Made by a program: the position numbers and the translations under genes. The notes beneath the pieces were generated by a model. The model saw only the letters and a program-made list of their open reading frames with translations, did not search any database and had not been told where the DNA came from. A DNA stretch of 64,000 bases from Sipunculus nudus (Eukaryota > Annelida > Sipuncula > Golfingiida > Sipunculidae): positions 36,437,229 to 36,501,228 of the forward strand of contig CM049314.1 in the NCBI GenBank assembly GCA_026874595.1. The letters run 5' to 3'. Of this stretch, positions 38,857 through 47,552 are shown in pieces; position 1 is the stretch's first letter, and every line of letters begins with the position of its first letter.

Positions 38857-40979
38857 ATATTATATACATTGAAATTACCAGGAATCGATCTTAGGTGAGA
38901 TATTATACTGGTTATATTTCTGAGGAGTTTCATCAAAATCCATCATATTCCTGCTAAGTTATCATAGCAACACCACAAAGTAGCCTTGTGACCTCTGACC
39001 TCATTAAATATGCATCGATTTTGCCTATTATCAAACATGGGTGAGATAATAAATTGGTAAGAGGTTACGGCAAATTTTGTGAAAATCATAACCCTAGTCA
39101 AAAAAGTTAACAGATGGACAACGGATGCACAAGCAGCCAGAATGCGGCTATAATACATCCTGTCATAGACAGGCCTAAAAAAAGGGAATTCCAGTCTTTG
39201 TCAGAGGTACTGTGATATGAAAATACAGATCTGAACAAAATAATGCCCATATATATTGGTATTTTTTTCATGTGAGGGTAACAAATAGGTATTTGATTTA
39301 TTGTGCATACAAAATAGCATCATCATGCTGGCTAGAAATCTACCAAAAAATAATATGAATAAAATATGCTGGAGTTGATAACATTACAAACAAAACTATG
39401 TCCAAAAAATATGCAGGCTGCACATATCATGTCAGTTGTGAATTTGTTCTAAGCTTTATACTGTAGACTTTACAAGTGATATTAAACCTGTATATCAAGG
39501 AATTTCACTTTTTTTCTCAATCAATTGTTCAGTCATACATTCAATAGACCTGTTAAATTTATGTTACAAACACTGATCATCGTGAACAGCATGATATAAA
39601 GCATAAATACATGGATCATGCATCAATATTATAACTGACGGTGGTGGCACTCAACCTGTGTCATGTAACTCCTTAAAAATGCCCATTCTTGGTCTCTGAC
39701 CTTTTTGGAACCATGCCAAATGTTTCCTAGCGGGCCTCATTCTCTTTATTTTCCCATAAATCGTGAGAAAATTGATATTATATCTTCCAAGGATTGCTGA
39801 TCTTTTTATGTTAAAATACAATATTATAAATCGCTGTGTACATAATTTTATTCTTTTTCCCATTATTCGCATCATCTTTGACTATATGATGTTTCCCCAA
39901 TTTTATCCCACTTGGGATAACATCACAATTGACAATGCTGAAGGATGACATGTTATCAGGGAGGGATTATTGTATATTCAACAGATATAAATCATTTTTC
40001 CCTTTGAAGTTTTCCCTGAAAGATTTAATGCAGTATTTTCATAATGGAAAAACCCTTAAGCTACACCCATGACCACTTTTTAAATAGTGCCAAAATTTAT
40101 AATTTCAGTAGGGATTCCTGTATTTTCTAACAGCAGAATTCTTTCTACAAATTAAATGAAACTACAAGGTAAGCATCATTTATTATTGATAATTGTTATG
40201 GGTCTGAAAGTTTTAAACCTTGGCTGTAAAATTGTTTACTATGATTGAAAGAAGAGAGTCAAATATTTGATTGAATATTGATTGACAATCTTATGTTATC
40301 CTCAATGTTTCTATCATATCTGCTTCCAAAGCTGATACACACAAAGAAAAGATTAATGCCATGTTATTAACCATACATGTCATGAGGTGTTTCCTGGGTA
40401 AGCCAGTTGTATGAAAGCTAAAAAAAACAGTGAAAAATGTAAAACAGAATCACTTCTATGTCAATGAGCATTGTTACACTGAAAACCATAAAAGGTCAAG
40501 GTAGCAGCCTAGCTGTTGAGACCTGTCTAGTGATCCAAGTTCAATTTTATTACCATTTTCTGTCCCGCCTTCCTTATAGGTTATATCTCTGACAGGAATG
40601 GAATTTTTTTCTTGATAGTATCACATGCATGTGCAAACATAATTATTTGTGAGAGATTATACAAAGATGCACCAATATAATTGATTATAAAAGATAAAGA
40701 CCAATCATCAGTGTAATTGATAATAAGCACAACACTAGTTTCTAGTCAATAATGTATTAAAATGTATTTCATTCATACAGAGTATTTTTGTCTTTCCAGG
40801 CTCTGTCAGAAGTTCAGCCTTACCTTGTCTTATGTGTAGTAGTGGACTGCGTCTTGGCTGGCCCTTCCCCTTTGTGGCGACGTGATCTCCAAGCGGACCC
40901 CCCTGCCAGCTGTTTAGGTTGGTCGGCCATAGGGGCTTCCCTCAGCCTGACTCATGCCAGAGCTTCAATTACAGCCAAT
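24085..40979 (-). CDS. TRIP12: TRIP12-type HECT E3 ubiquitin ligase, 5' part (six exons)
   Basis: TRIP12 is a roughly 2000-residue nuclear E3 ligase (disordered N-terminus, armadillo-like repeats, WWE, HECT) acting in ubiquitin-fusion degradation and DNA-damage signalling. Here only the N-terminal part is present: join of 40824-40979, 32374-32502, 28345-29130, 27707-27894, 26459-26545 and 24085-24180, all minus. The coding bases sum to 1393, about 464 residues, and every junction keeps phase. Residues 1-420 are Ser/Lys/Arg-rich and disordered. The diagnostic block is [14 protein letters not shown], joined across an intron to [20 protein letters not shown]; vertebrate TRIP12 has near-identical sequence there. 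Introns are 8321, 3243, 450, 1161 and 2278 bp. The remaining domains would lie beyond the left edge. The assignment is very secure for family; the exact 5' transcript end is not. Confidence 0.93.
24523..25692 (+). mobile_element. pogo/Tigger-like DNA transposon, decayed
   Basis: It is flanked by TA (24521-24522 and 25693-25694). The left end CAGTAGAACGTTGAATATCC and the reverse complement of the right end CAGTAGAGCGTCGTTAATCC form imperfect terminal inverted repeats. These resemble the CAGT(A/T)GAACCTCGATTATCCGAA-like ends of pogo/Tigger elements. Several CATCCGAA or ATCCGAA words are repeated inside. The plus strand carries a remnant of the N-terminal CENP-B-type helix-turn-helix of the transposase (see 25015-25218). 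At 1170 bp it is too short for a full transposase with a DDE domain, so it is non-autonomous. It sits in the TRIP12 intron between exons 6 and 7, opposite to the gene. Confidence 0.8.
25015..25218 (+). pseudogene. pogo-type transposase N-terminal remnant
   Basis: A 67-codon frame inside the transposon. Residues about 26-45 read [20 protein letters not shown], matching the usual start of pogo/CENP-B-like DNA-binding domains (R-K-R-x-x-L-S-x-x-x-K-L-x-I-x-x-x-L-x). The frame ends soon after, without the second helix-turn-helix or the DDE catalytic region. It is therefore a truncated remnant and not a working transposase. The likely original start is the internal ATG before ESRKR. Confidence 0.6.
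26459..26545 (-). CDS. TRIP12: TRIP12 exon 6
   Basis: 87-bp exon with acceptor CTTTTTAG and donor CAAG|GTTAGT. The first two bases (CT) complete an Ala codon started by the final G of exon 5. It encodes [20 protein letters not shown] followed by DSDFSRLQ. The acidic SESESEDSD run followed by (S/G)RLQ corresponds to the vertebrate TRIP12 stretch SGESESDDSEMGRLQ. This confirms orthology independently of exon 7. Confidence 0.95.
26671..27200. mobile_element. MITE-like element with CCCCC/GGGGG-GCGCTTAT ends
   Basis: The left side reads ACCGTATTCAACGTAATAAG followed by a C run, and the right side is a G run followed by GCGCTTATATC. These are inverted ends of the kind 'TAATAAGCRCCCCC', with weaker similarity outside them. 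About 530 bp, within the TRIP12 intron between exons 5 and 6. The homopolymer tracts make the borders imprecise. No protein. Confidence 0.45.
27707..27894 (-). CDS. TRIP12: TRIP12 exon 5
   Basis: 188-bp exon with acceptor CTTTTTACAG and donor CATCTG|GTGAGA. Its first base completes an Arg codon from exon 4 (AG|G), giving CASTR then [20 protein letters not shown], comparable with CASTSRRGSG in vertebrate TRIP12. The rest ([20 protein letters not shown], then Glu/Ser/Thr-rich sequence) is low complexity and disordered. It ends with one base (G) of the next codon. Confidence 0.92.
28055..28070. repeat. Poly-G tract in the short TRIP12 intron
   Basis: A run of 16 G, followed after one A by six more G, in the 450-bp intron between exons 4 and 5. 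On the transcribed (minus) strand it is a C run. It is not close enough to a splice site to be read as part of one. Confidence 0.8.
28345..29130 (-). CDS. TRIP12: TRIP12 exon 4 (large disordered Ser/Lys-rich exon)
   Basis: 786-bp exon with acceptor TTTTCATTGGCAG and donor ACAAG|GTATGT. It encodes residues about 79-341, beginning [14 protein letters not shown]. It is extremely rich in Ser, Lys, Arg, Thr and Ala, with several basic clusters that could act as nuclear localisation signals, for example [13 protein letters not shown] and [15 protein letters not shown]. It ends TGTCAST, matching the CAST motif of vertebrate TRIP12. The open frame continues past both splice sites, so the exon limits rest on splice consensus, phase and homology. 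The N-terminal region of TRIP12 is known to be disordered and to associate with chromatin. Confidence 0.93.
29801..30323 (+). mobile_element. Family F HINE-like element, copy 2
   Basis: Same order of parts as at 1470-1993: AGAGCACTGCAAACGTGC then ATAATACACC, units with TGACCTCTGACCTCATTAAA, 'GAGTTTTGTGAAAATCCATC', AACAGACGG, and a 3' hairpin-like TAATACTCCCGTC...GGTCGTATA followed by A's. It lies in the TRIP12 intron between exons 3 and 4. Confidence 0.6.
30843..31229. mobile_element. MITE-like element with GGGCAAGT motifs, copy 2
   Basis: The ends are CAGGGCTTGACATTAAC and the inverted TTAATGATGAGCCCTG. Inside are CCCAGTGGGGCAAGTAAC, CACTTGCCCAGTAGGGCAAG and CTTGCCCTGGGCAAGG, local hairpin-forming words. 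It corresponds to the copy at 8399-8698, with a longer middle. Confidence 0.55.
31793..31884. repeat. (AT)n microsatellite, about 92 bp
   Basis: Nearly pure TA dinucleotide run with one C interruption near the start. It lies in the TRIP12 intron between exons 3 and 4. The open frame across it is purely repeat-driven. Confidence 0.95.
32374..32502 (-). CDS. TRIP12: TRIP12 exon 3
   Basis: 129-bp exon with acceptor GTGCTTGTAG and donor AAAAGCAG|GTAGGT. Its first base completes the Arg codon begun in exon 2 (AG|G), and its last two bases (AG) are completed by A at the start of exon 4. It encodes [20 protein letters not shown] followed by [22 protein letters not shown]. Similarity to vertebrate TRIP12 is weak, as expected for this disordered stretch. 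Support comes from phase, splice signals, GC content and position. Residues about 36-79. Confidence 0.85.
32653..32985. mobile_element. Foldback element with roughly 110-150-bp imperfect arms
   Basis: The left arm (TATAGCTAGATTTTCTGGA... AATCAGACCAAT...ATGGTATCA...TGTGCATC...AAATTTAAAACATG) reappears as its reverse complement on the right, ending ...CCAGAAAATCTTGCTATA. The centre at about 32790-32850 holds further TTGGTCTGATTAC words. No coding capacity. It lies about 150 bp upstream of TRIP12 exon 3 in transcription order, inside the large intron, and would fold into a long RNA hairpin if transcribed. Confidence 0.75.
33485..33712. repeat. Minisatellite, about 20-bp unit, roughly 11-12 copies
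   Basis: Head-to-tail copies of a unit close to ATAAGTGAGGTGTACAGGG, alternating with ATCAGTGATGTGTACTGGG variants. The alternation suggests a two-unit higher order of about 40 bp in part of the array. It lies in the TRIP12 intron between exons 2 and 3. Confidence 0.9.
33713..35034. other. TRIP12 intron sequence, nothing supported
   Basis: AT-rich, no exon-like segment, no clear repeat borders. Confidence 0.5.
35035..36230. mobile_element. TA-flanked DNA transposon with 27-bp perfect terminal inverted repeats
   Basis: 35035-35061 (TACCGTAAAATCTGTGAAAT and on) is the exact reverse complement of 36204-36230. TA lies at each outer border as the probable duplicated target. The 1196-bp element has no full transposase. 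It contains two diverged direct copies of a roughly 180-bp segment at about 35395-35580 and 35735-35920. Both are open on the minus strand and encode similar peptides ([14 protein letters not shown] versus [14 protein letters not shown]). The perfect ends suggest recent activity. The internal copies are older by divergence. Confidence 0.85.
36231..38610. other. TRIP12 intron sequence, nothing firmly supported
   Basis: Mostly AT-rich with no exon. A 25-bp segment on the minus strand at about 37672-37696 has both an acceptor (GAAATTACAG) and a strong donor (GTAAGT), but inserting it between exons 2 and 3 would bring in a stop codon. I do not call it. Confidence 0.45.
38611..39184 (+). mobile_element. 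Family F HINE-like element, copy 3
   Basis: Begins AAAACACCGCAGAGATGCAT, with units containing TGACCTCTGACCTCATTAAA, then AACAGATGGACAACGG. It ends in a perfect 6-bp-stem hairpin CCTGTCATAGACAGG and an A run. An (AT)n tract of about 50 bp at 38816-38866 interrupts it. It lies in the TRIP12 intron between exons 2 and 3. Confidence 0.6.
39185..40823. other. TRIP12 intron sequence, nothing supported
   Basis: No exon-like segment. Open frames at 39651-39948 on both strands are short and without motifs. Confidence 0.5.
40824..40979 (-). CDS. TRIP12: TRIP12 exon 2 with start codon
   Basis: 156-bp exon with acceptor TTGATTTTGTAG preceded by a pyrimidine-rich tract, and donor ACAAG|GTAAGG. The start ATG is at 40930-40928, followed by G (good +4 context). 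An in-frame TGA lies eight codons upstream, so this ATG is the first possible start in the frame. The 49 bases before it are 5' untranslated. It encodes [20 protein letters not shown] followed by [15 protein letters not shown], comparable in layout with the vertebrate start MSNRPNNNPGGSLRRSQR. It ends with two bases (AG) completed by exon 3. At least one non-coding exon must lie further upstream (higher coordinates). Confidence 0.9.
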
Positions 40980-41001
40980 CTACAAAATCAAGAGCAATGA
41001 G
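40968..41001 (-). promoter_or_regulatory. Exon 2 splice acceptor, the first copy of a repeated unit
   Basis: The acceptor and its pyrimidine tract, CTCATTGCTCTTGATTTTGT plus AG, belong to a roughly 41-bp unit. Further copies of that unit lie at 42461-42605, on the other side of the inserted family A element. Confidence 0.7.
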
Positions 41002-42460
41002 AACTAGAATACGGGTAGTCGACAAGCGACTACGTGTATCCGCCTAAATCAGAGTGGAACGGGTGAAGTGAGGCATGGATTGAGTGGCAAGGGGAAATAG
41101 AGTGTTGCATATTAGCATGGATGTCTGCAGCCAAATTGTGTATGTAGGTTGCCCCCCCCCACCACAAAATCCAGAAAGCTGTCCAAGTTGTATACATATG
41201 CAAAATTTAAGGCAGACAAGTCAAACCACTACATGTATATGAGTGATTTTAGCCCGTGGCAGACAAACAGATGGACGCTGAGCAAAAATGGTTGCAGGTG
41301 ACGCCACCAGTTTTGCAAATGATAAAGAGCTATGTGAGAACTATACATATGCAAAACTTTGGCCCAATCGGTCAAACGGTTCCCAAGATATGAGCTTGGA
41401 TGTCTGCTGCAAAAACTAGAAAGCAGGTGGCGCCACCTGTCATAAAATCAAGAGAGCTGTCGGGGATGTATAAACCTGCAAAATTTTAGGCAGATATGTC
41501 AAACCACTGCCGAGATATGAGTGATTTTATCCCATGGCAGACAAACAAACAGGAGCTGTGCAAAAATGGCTGCAGGTGGCGCCACCAGTTTTGCGTATGA
41601 TAAAGAGCTATGTGAGATCTATACACATGCAAAATTTTGGCCCAATCGGTCAAACGATTCCCGAGATATGAGCTTGGATGTCTGCATCGTAAATGTGAAT
41701 GTAGGTGGCGCCACCTGTCATTAAATCAGAAAAGCTATCCAGGATGTATACGCATGCCGAATTGCAGGTGAATTAGTCAAGTCACTGCAGAGATATGAGT
41801 GATTTTAACCCAAGGCAGACGAACAGATGGACACTGTGCAAACATGGTTGCATGTGGCGCCACCATTTTTTGTGTATGTTATAAAGCTCTCCAAGGGCTA
41901 AATTTGTGCAAAAAAATTTTCCTGATCGGGCAAATGGTTCCCGAGATATGAGCTTGGATGTCTGCAGCGTAAACATGAATGTAGGTGGCGCCACCTGTCA
42001 TAAAATCAGAAAAGCTATCCAGGAGGATGTTTACGCATGTCAAATTCCAGGTGAATTAGTCAAGTCACTGCAGAGATATGAGTGATTTTAACCCAAGGCA
42101 GACGAACAGATGGACACTGTGCAAACATGGTTGCAGGTGGAGCCACCATTTTTTGTGTATGTTATAAAGCTCTCCAAGGGCTACATTTGTGCAAAAACAT
42201 TTTCCTGATCGGTCAAACGGTTCCCGAGATATGTGGGTTTATGTGTGGAAACAGACGCACAAACGGACGCAGAGCGCAGAGGAAAGGTCAGAGGTCAAAA
42301 CAAAATCGGGGCGCAGCAGGTCACAAGTGACCCGAACATAATCCAGGGTTTCATAAAATTCCGCCCAGTGGTTACGGAGGAGTTCTCCGGACATCTACGC
42401 GGCGGCGGCGGTGTGCAGCTGAAAACATAGTATCCGCAAAACTCTGTTTTGGCGGATACA
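41002..42460 (+). mobile_element. Family A HINE-like element, copy 1
   Basis: The 5' end CTAGAATACGG is followed by hairpin GTAGTCG/CGACTAC (41015-41033) and then TGTATCCGCC (41035-41044). The core has alternating units of about 130 and 150 bp (dimer about 280 bp), each carrying GGTGGCGCCACC or a variant (41426, 41575, 41704, 41857, 41984, 42137), 'TCGGTCAAACGGTTCCCGAG' and CAGACGAACAGATGGACAC. The 3' end has a GCGGCGGCGG tract, then hairpin TATCCGCAAAAC...GTTTTGGCGGATA (42431-42458), whose end GGCGGATACA is the inverse of the 5' TGTATCCGCC. No protein. It is inserted 22 bp upstream of the TRIP12 exon 2 acceptor. Confidence 0.85.
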
Positions 42461-42605
42461 ATTACAGAAATCACCAATCTTCAAAATCTAGAGCAATGAG
42501 GATTACAGAAACCACCAATCTACAAAATAAAGATCAATGAGGATTACAGAAACATGACCAATCTACAAAATCAAGATCAATGAGGATTAAAGAAACCACC
42601 AATCT
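42461..42605. repeat. About 41-bp tandem repeat copied from the exon 2 acceptor region
   Basis: Three full units and one partial unit of ATTACAGAAACCACCAATCT followed by ACAAAATCAAGATCAATGAGG. The unit matches the plus-strand sequence across the TRIP12 exon 2 boundary (40968-41001). On the minus strand, two of the copies keep an intact pyrimidine tract and TAG, so they could act as alternative acceptors for the 5' untranslated region. Confidence 0.75.
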
Positions 42606-42646
42606 GTAATCAGAACAACTATACTTTTGGACACCAATGTGAATAA

Positions 42647-45528
42647 TAGACATTTCTTGGCACCGCAGGTGCCAGAGTATCCCCAGACATAGTAGGCCCC
42701 CACCCCCTTTATAAATAGACCCCCCATTTTTAGCAGCATATACTGACACTTGGCATATTTATTGTTTCTTCCATCTAACAATCCACAATCTTGTGAAGAT
42801 GTTGGTCCTGTGACCTTGATCTTTTTAAAGATGTCCTGTGACCTTGACCTCATGACCCCAATATCAATTTGGGTCTTGCTTTTCCAATGGGACATATACA
42901 AGTCAAGTTTGAAATCCATACATCAATAAAAGCAGGAATTATCATCCAGAAACTAATTTTTGGACAGATGGCTCCTGTGACCTTCACCTTTGACCTTGTG
43001 ACCTCAAAATTGATAGGGGTCTTCTACTCTTGGCAGGTAAACTATATGTGTAAGATGAAAGATCTGAGATGAATTGTTTGGCTGAAAATGCATCCACAAT
43101 CTTTAAAAGAGGTTTCCTGTGACCTTGACCTTTGACCTCATGACCCCAAAATCAATTCAGGTCTTGCTTTTCCAATGGGTCAAATTCAAGTCAAGTTTGA
43201 AATCCTAAATCAATAAAAGAAGGAATTATCATCCAGAAACTAATTTTTGGACAGATGGCTCCTGTGACATTCACCTTTGACCTTGTGACCTCAAAATTGA
43301 TAGGGTTCTTCCTCTCTTGGCAGGTGAACTATATGTGCAAGATGAAAGATCTGAGATGAAATGTTTGGCTGAAAATGCATCCACATCTTTTTAAAGATGT
43401 GTCCTGTGACCTTGACCTTTGACCTCATAACCTCAAAATCAATTTGGGTCTTGCTTTTCCAATAGGACATATACAAGTCAAGTTTGAAATCCATACATCA
43501 ATAAAAGCAGGAATTATCATCCAGAAACTAAAGTTTGGACAGATGGCTCCTGTGACCTTCACCTTTGACCTTGTGACCTCAAAATTGATATGGGTCTTCC
43601 ACCCTTGGCAGGTGAACTATATGTGCAAGATGAAAGATCTGAGATGAAATGTTTGGCTGAAAATGCATCCACAATCTTTTTAAAGAGGTTTCCTGTGACC
43701 TTGACCTTTGACCTCATGACCCCAAAATCAATTCAGGTCTTGCTTTTCCAATGGGTCAAATACAAGTCGAGTTTGAAATCCATACATCAATAAAAGAAGG
43801 AATTATCATCCAGAAACTAATTTTTGGACAGATGCTCCTGTGACCTTCACCTTTGACCTTGTGACCTCAAAATTGATAGGGTTCTTCCTCTCTTGGCAGG
43901 TGAACTATATGTGCAAGATGAAAGATCTGAGATGAAATGTTTGGCTGAAAATGCATCCACATCTTTTTAAAGGTGTGTCCTGTGACCTTGACCTTTGACC
44001 TCATAACCTCAAAATCAATTTGGGTCTTGCTTTCCCAATGGGACATATATAAGTCAAGTTTGAAATCCATACATCAATAAAAGCAGGAATTATCATCCAG
44101 AAACTAATTTTTGGACGGATGGCTCCTGTGACCTTCAACTTTGACCTTGTGACCTCAAAATTGATAGGGGTCTTCCACTCTTGGCAGGTGAACTATATGT
44201 GCAAGATGAAAGATCTGAGATGAATTGTTTGGCTGAAAATGCATCCACAATCTTTTTAAAGAGGTTTCCTGTGACCTTGACCTTTGACCTCATGACCCCA
44301 AAATCAATTTGGGTCTTGCTTTTCCAATGGGACATATACAAGTCAAGTTTGAAATCCATACATCAATAAAAGCAGGAATTATCATCCAGAAACATATTTT
44401 AGGACAGATGGCTCCTGTGACCTTCACCTTTGACCTTGTGACCTCAAAACTGATAGGGGTCTTCCTCTATTGGCAGATGACTTACATGTGCAGGATGAAA
44501 GGTCTGAGATGAAATGTTTGGCTTAAAATGCATCCACAGTATCTTTTAAAATGCCAGTCCTGTGACCTTGACCTTTGACCTCATGACCCCAAAATCAATT
44601 GGAGTCTTGCTTTTTCAATGTGACATATATGAGTCAAGTTTGAAATCCATACATCAATAAAAGCAGGAATTATCATCCAGAAACTAATTTTTGGACAGAT
44701 AGCTCCTGTGGCCTTGACCTTTGACCTTGTGACCCCAAAATTTATATGGATCATCCACTATTGGCAAGTGAGCTATATATTAAAGATGGAAGACCTGGGA
44801 TGAAAGTTTGGCTTAAAATGCATCCACAGTATCTTTTAAAATGCCAGTCCAGTGACCTTGACCTTTGACCTCATGACCCTAGAACCTATAGGGTTCTTAC
44901 TTTAGTGGTGGGCCATCCATAAGTCATGTTTGAAATCCATATGGCTATCAACACTGGAGATATCATAAGAGGTGTGTGATTTTCACCATATATGGCAATA
45001 TTCAAGGTCAAGGCCACTATCATAGGAAAGGTCATGACCCCAATTTAAATAAACATCATCCCATAACCCATACCTATGTATATGCATAATATAAAAGATA
45101 TCTGTCCATTAGTTTTTGACTTACAATGCTCACAGTACTGTAAGGTAGCAATTTTGGGGAGGTATTAAACGGCAAGAAAACAAGTAATGAATAATAGGTG
45201 GCGCCACCAGTTTCTGGAACATGACAACCCTATCCATGATCTTCCATCAACTTGATTTTGGGATAAATCCATGCAAGATTTCTTGAGATATTAAAGAATT
45301 TGTGTGATTTTCCCCAAAATTTGGACCTATTCAAGGTCAAGGACACTCTCTTAGTAAAGGTCATGACCTCATTTTAAATAGGCGTCGTCCTCTCACCCAT
45401 ATCTATACATATACCAAGTTTGGTAAAGTTCCGTGAAATATTTTATGGGTTATCGCGCCAACAAGATTTATATGCGGCGGCGGGACCGGTATGAAAACAT
45501 AGTATCCCCCGACTTTGTCTGGGGATAC
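42647..45528 (+). mobile_element. Family B HINE-like element, copy 1, with 288-bp tandem array
   Basis: 5' hairpin GGCACC-GCA-GGTGCC (42659-42673), then GTATCCCCAGAC (42677-42688). The core has seven regular units plus one diverged one, period 287-291 bp. The word AGTCAAGTTTGAAATCC falls at 42901, 43189, 43476, 43765, 44052, 44341 and 44632. Each unit has TGACCTTGACCTTTGACCTC and 'GTGACCTTCACCTTTGACC'. After the array come one GGTGGCGCCACC (45199) and a GCGGCGGCGGG tract. The 3' hairpin is at 45502-45528, ending GTCTGGGGATAC, the exact inverse of the 5' GTATCCCCAGAC. Short open frames recur once per unit and are not genes. Confidence 0.88.
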
Positions 45529-47400
45529 AATAATAGTAAAAAGAAATGCTCAACCAATCAGTCTGCAAACTGATAACACATGAAAATACTAAGGACCACT
45601 TTCTGATTTATAATAAACTTGAAATGTGCTCAGAGAGCGCAGACCTCTGCCAAGGCATCTCATCTCTAAAGATGGCCATATCGTCACATATGCTGCGGGT
45701 TATTGATGCATCATCCCCAAAATTTAATGTATTGTTCCTTGTATCATTGCTGAACTATCCTAAAAATTTCATCGAACTATGTTCATAACTTTTTGAGTGT
45801 AGACAAACAAACCAAGGCCACCAAACACTAGTGAATGTTACCCATGCTGCATGTGCCCAGGGTGACATCTGCTATTTGAACTCCATCATCCTACCTGCAA
45901 CATCCAGGTTTTATTCTGTTGAAAAAATGGCAGCCCCCCAAGGGATATAATTGGTGGGGGGGGGGGGAGACTGGAAAAAAGTAAACCTGTAAGGTTTCGA
46001 TAAAACACGAAATGAGACATGATAGTACTCAAGACTCTCCGAGGAAAGCGTCCAGGCAGGAATGTATCAACTGAGAGAATTTGATGGGACGTGTATCAGC
46101 TGACCTTTGAGCGAAATAAAAGTATTCTTTCATCAAGCCTAAATCAGCAATTTATAGAAGGATAACAAGAATTTTCTGGGATAAAGATTCAAGAGAACTG
46201 CCAAAGCTGAGACTGTAGCCCCTTTAAAATAGATCCCCTATGTTTGACACAGGTATAATACCTGTACTATACTGACACAATGAACAGGTGAGGTGGAGAG
46301 ACATGATTTATCCAACAGGTAAAGCCAACCATGTTAAGGCCGGCCTCTGACCCATATATATGCAAAATTTCAATGAATACTTTTTTTCATTCTAGAAAGA
46401 TACTGCTCACATTCTGTTAGGTACCACATGTGAAGGGTGGCATGGGGTGATGTCCTTAAAACCAGACAAAAACAGAGATATTATTGGAATTTGCAAGATA
46501 AGCTGTTCAAGATCTTCTGCCATTCAAAATTTCAGAGCAATTCATCTAAACCTATCTAAGGTTTCATGTGATTTTCATCCAAGCTGAGCAAATCATGGTC
46601 ACTCTCACTGTAAAGGTCCTGACCAATTTTCAGGAGGCATTGTCATCATCCCTATAACAGGTATATGTGGGATGATAATGCCTCTAGAAAATTGGTCAGG
46701 ACCTTTACTGTCAGAGAGACCACAGTCACTCTGGTTTTAAACAACAAGGGGCCTGTGGGTCTCAGCGCTCAGCTGAAATTGATTCTGAGAATGTTTTATA
46801 AAAAAATCCTGGTGGCTGTGCTGACTATGCACTTTTATAGACAACATGAAAGACACGGGGGCCTCTCATGATCACAAACATGCATTGTTAAAGTTTCAGT
46901 ATTTCAAATAAGTGACTGTCATATGCATGTATATATATCCACTGGGAACATACACAACCCTGCAAATTACATAATAATGGACACAAGCTTCATAATATCA
47001 ATAATGAAAGATGCTATTGTATTAATATTGATCAGACATACACACCAAAACCAATCCCATCCAAGGTATGCATGAGAGCAATCACTGACCCAAATTTGAA
47101 TGAAAGCAGATAATAAAAAGGAAAGTTATCTCATGGAAATGAAAACCTGATGGACAGACAGACGCAAATCAATGTTCCCTGTTCCAAGAAAGCAGGGGAC
47201 AATAATACACATTTAATTTATTGACTGAAATAAAATGCTGTAAAACTAATCTTTCCATTTTCAAATGAGCATAAACTTAGTTTGATAAGCAAGTTAAAAA
47301 AAGCCAATCAGGTATTCACTGCATTTGCATTGTATATGGCTTTAAAATATCATTTATAAGATTAAACATATTACAATTTACAGCTACATACTTAAAATAT
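45529..47400. other. Repeat-derived non-coding sequence
   Basis: No exon is visible. The region holds a 50-bp-arm inverted repeat (46602-46722) and a solo 5' end of a family D-like element at about 46741-46780 (AACAAGGGGCCTGTGGGTCT then GCGCTCAGCTGA). A 'GACAGACAGACG' tail lies at 47152-47163. Confidence 0.5.
46602..46722. repeat. Inverted repeat with about 50-bp arms
   Basis: The left arm contains GTAAAGGTCCTGACCAATTT followed by (C/T)...GGAGGCATTGTCATCATCCC. The right arm is its reverse complement with about five differences. The loop is about 17 bp. No gene content. Confidence 0.8.
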
Positions 47401-47552
47401 AGATTGCGGAACACTTGCATTAATTCTACATATAAGTTGATTCACAATTGTAAAGTGCATCATCATATATCCCTAATTTTGTCAAATAACAGCAGATTAG
47501 GCATACAAATGTTTTTATTCTTTTACTTCAAAAATATATCTTATAATAACAA

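Noticed and set aside
42587-44512. Family of similar 60-110 codon open frames on both strands
   Set aside because: They recur once per 288-bp unit and follow the tandem repeat. No coding signal is separable from repeat identity.
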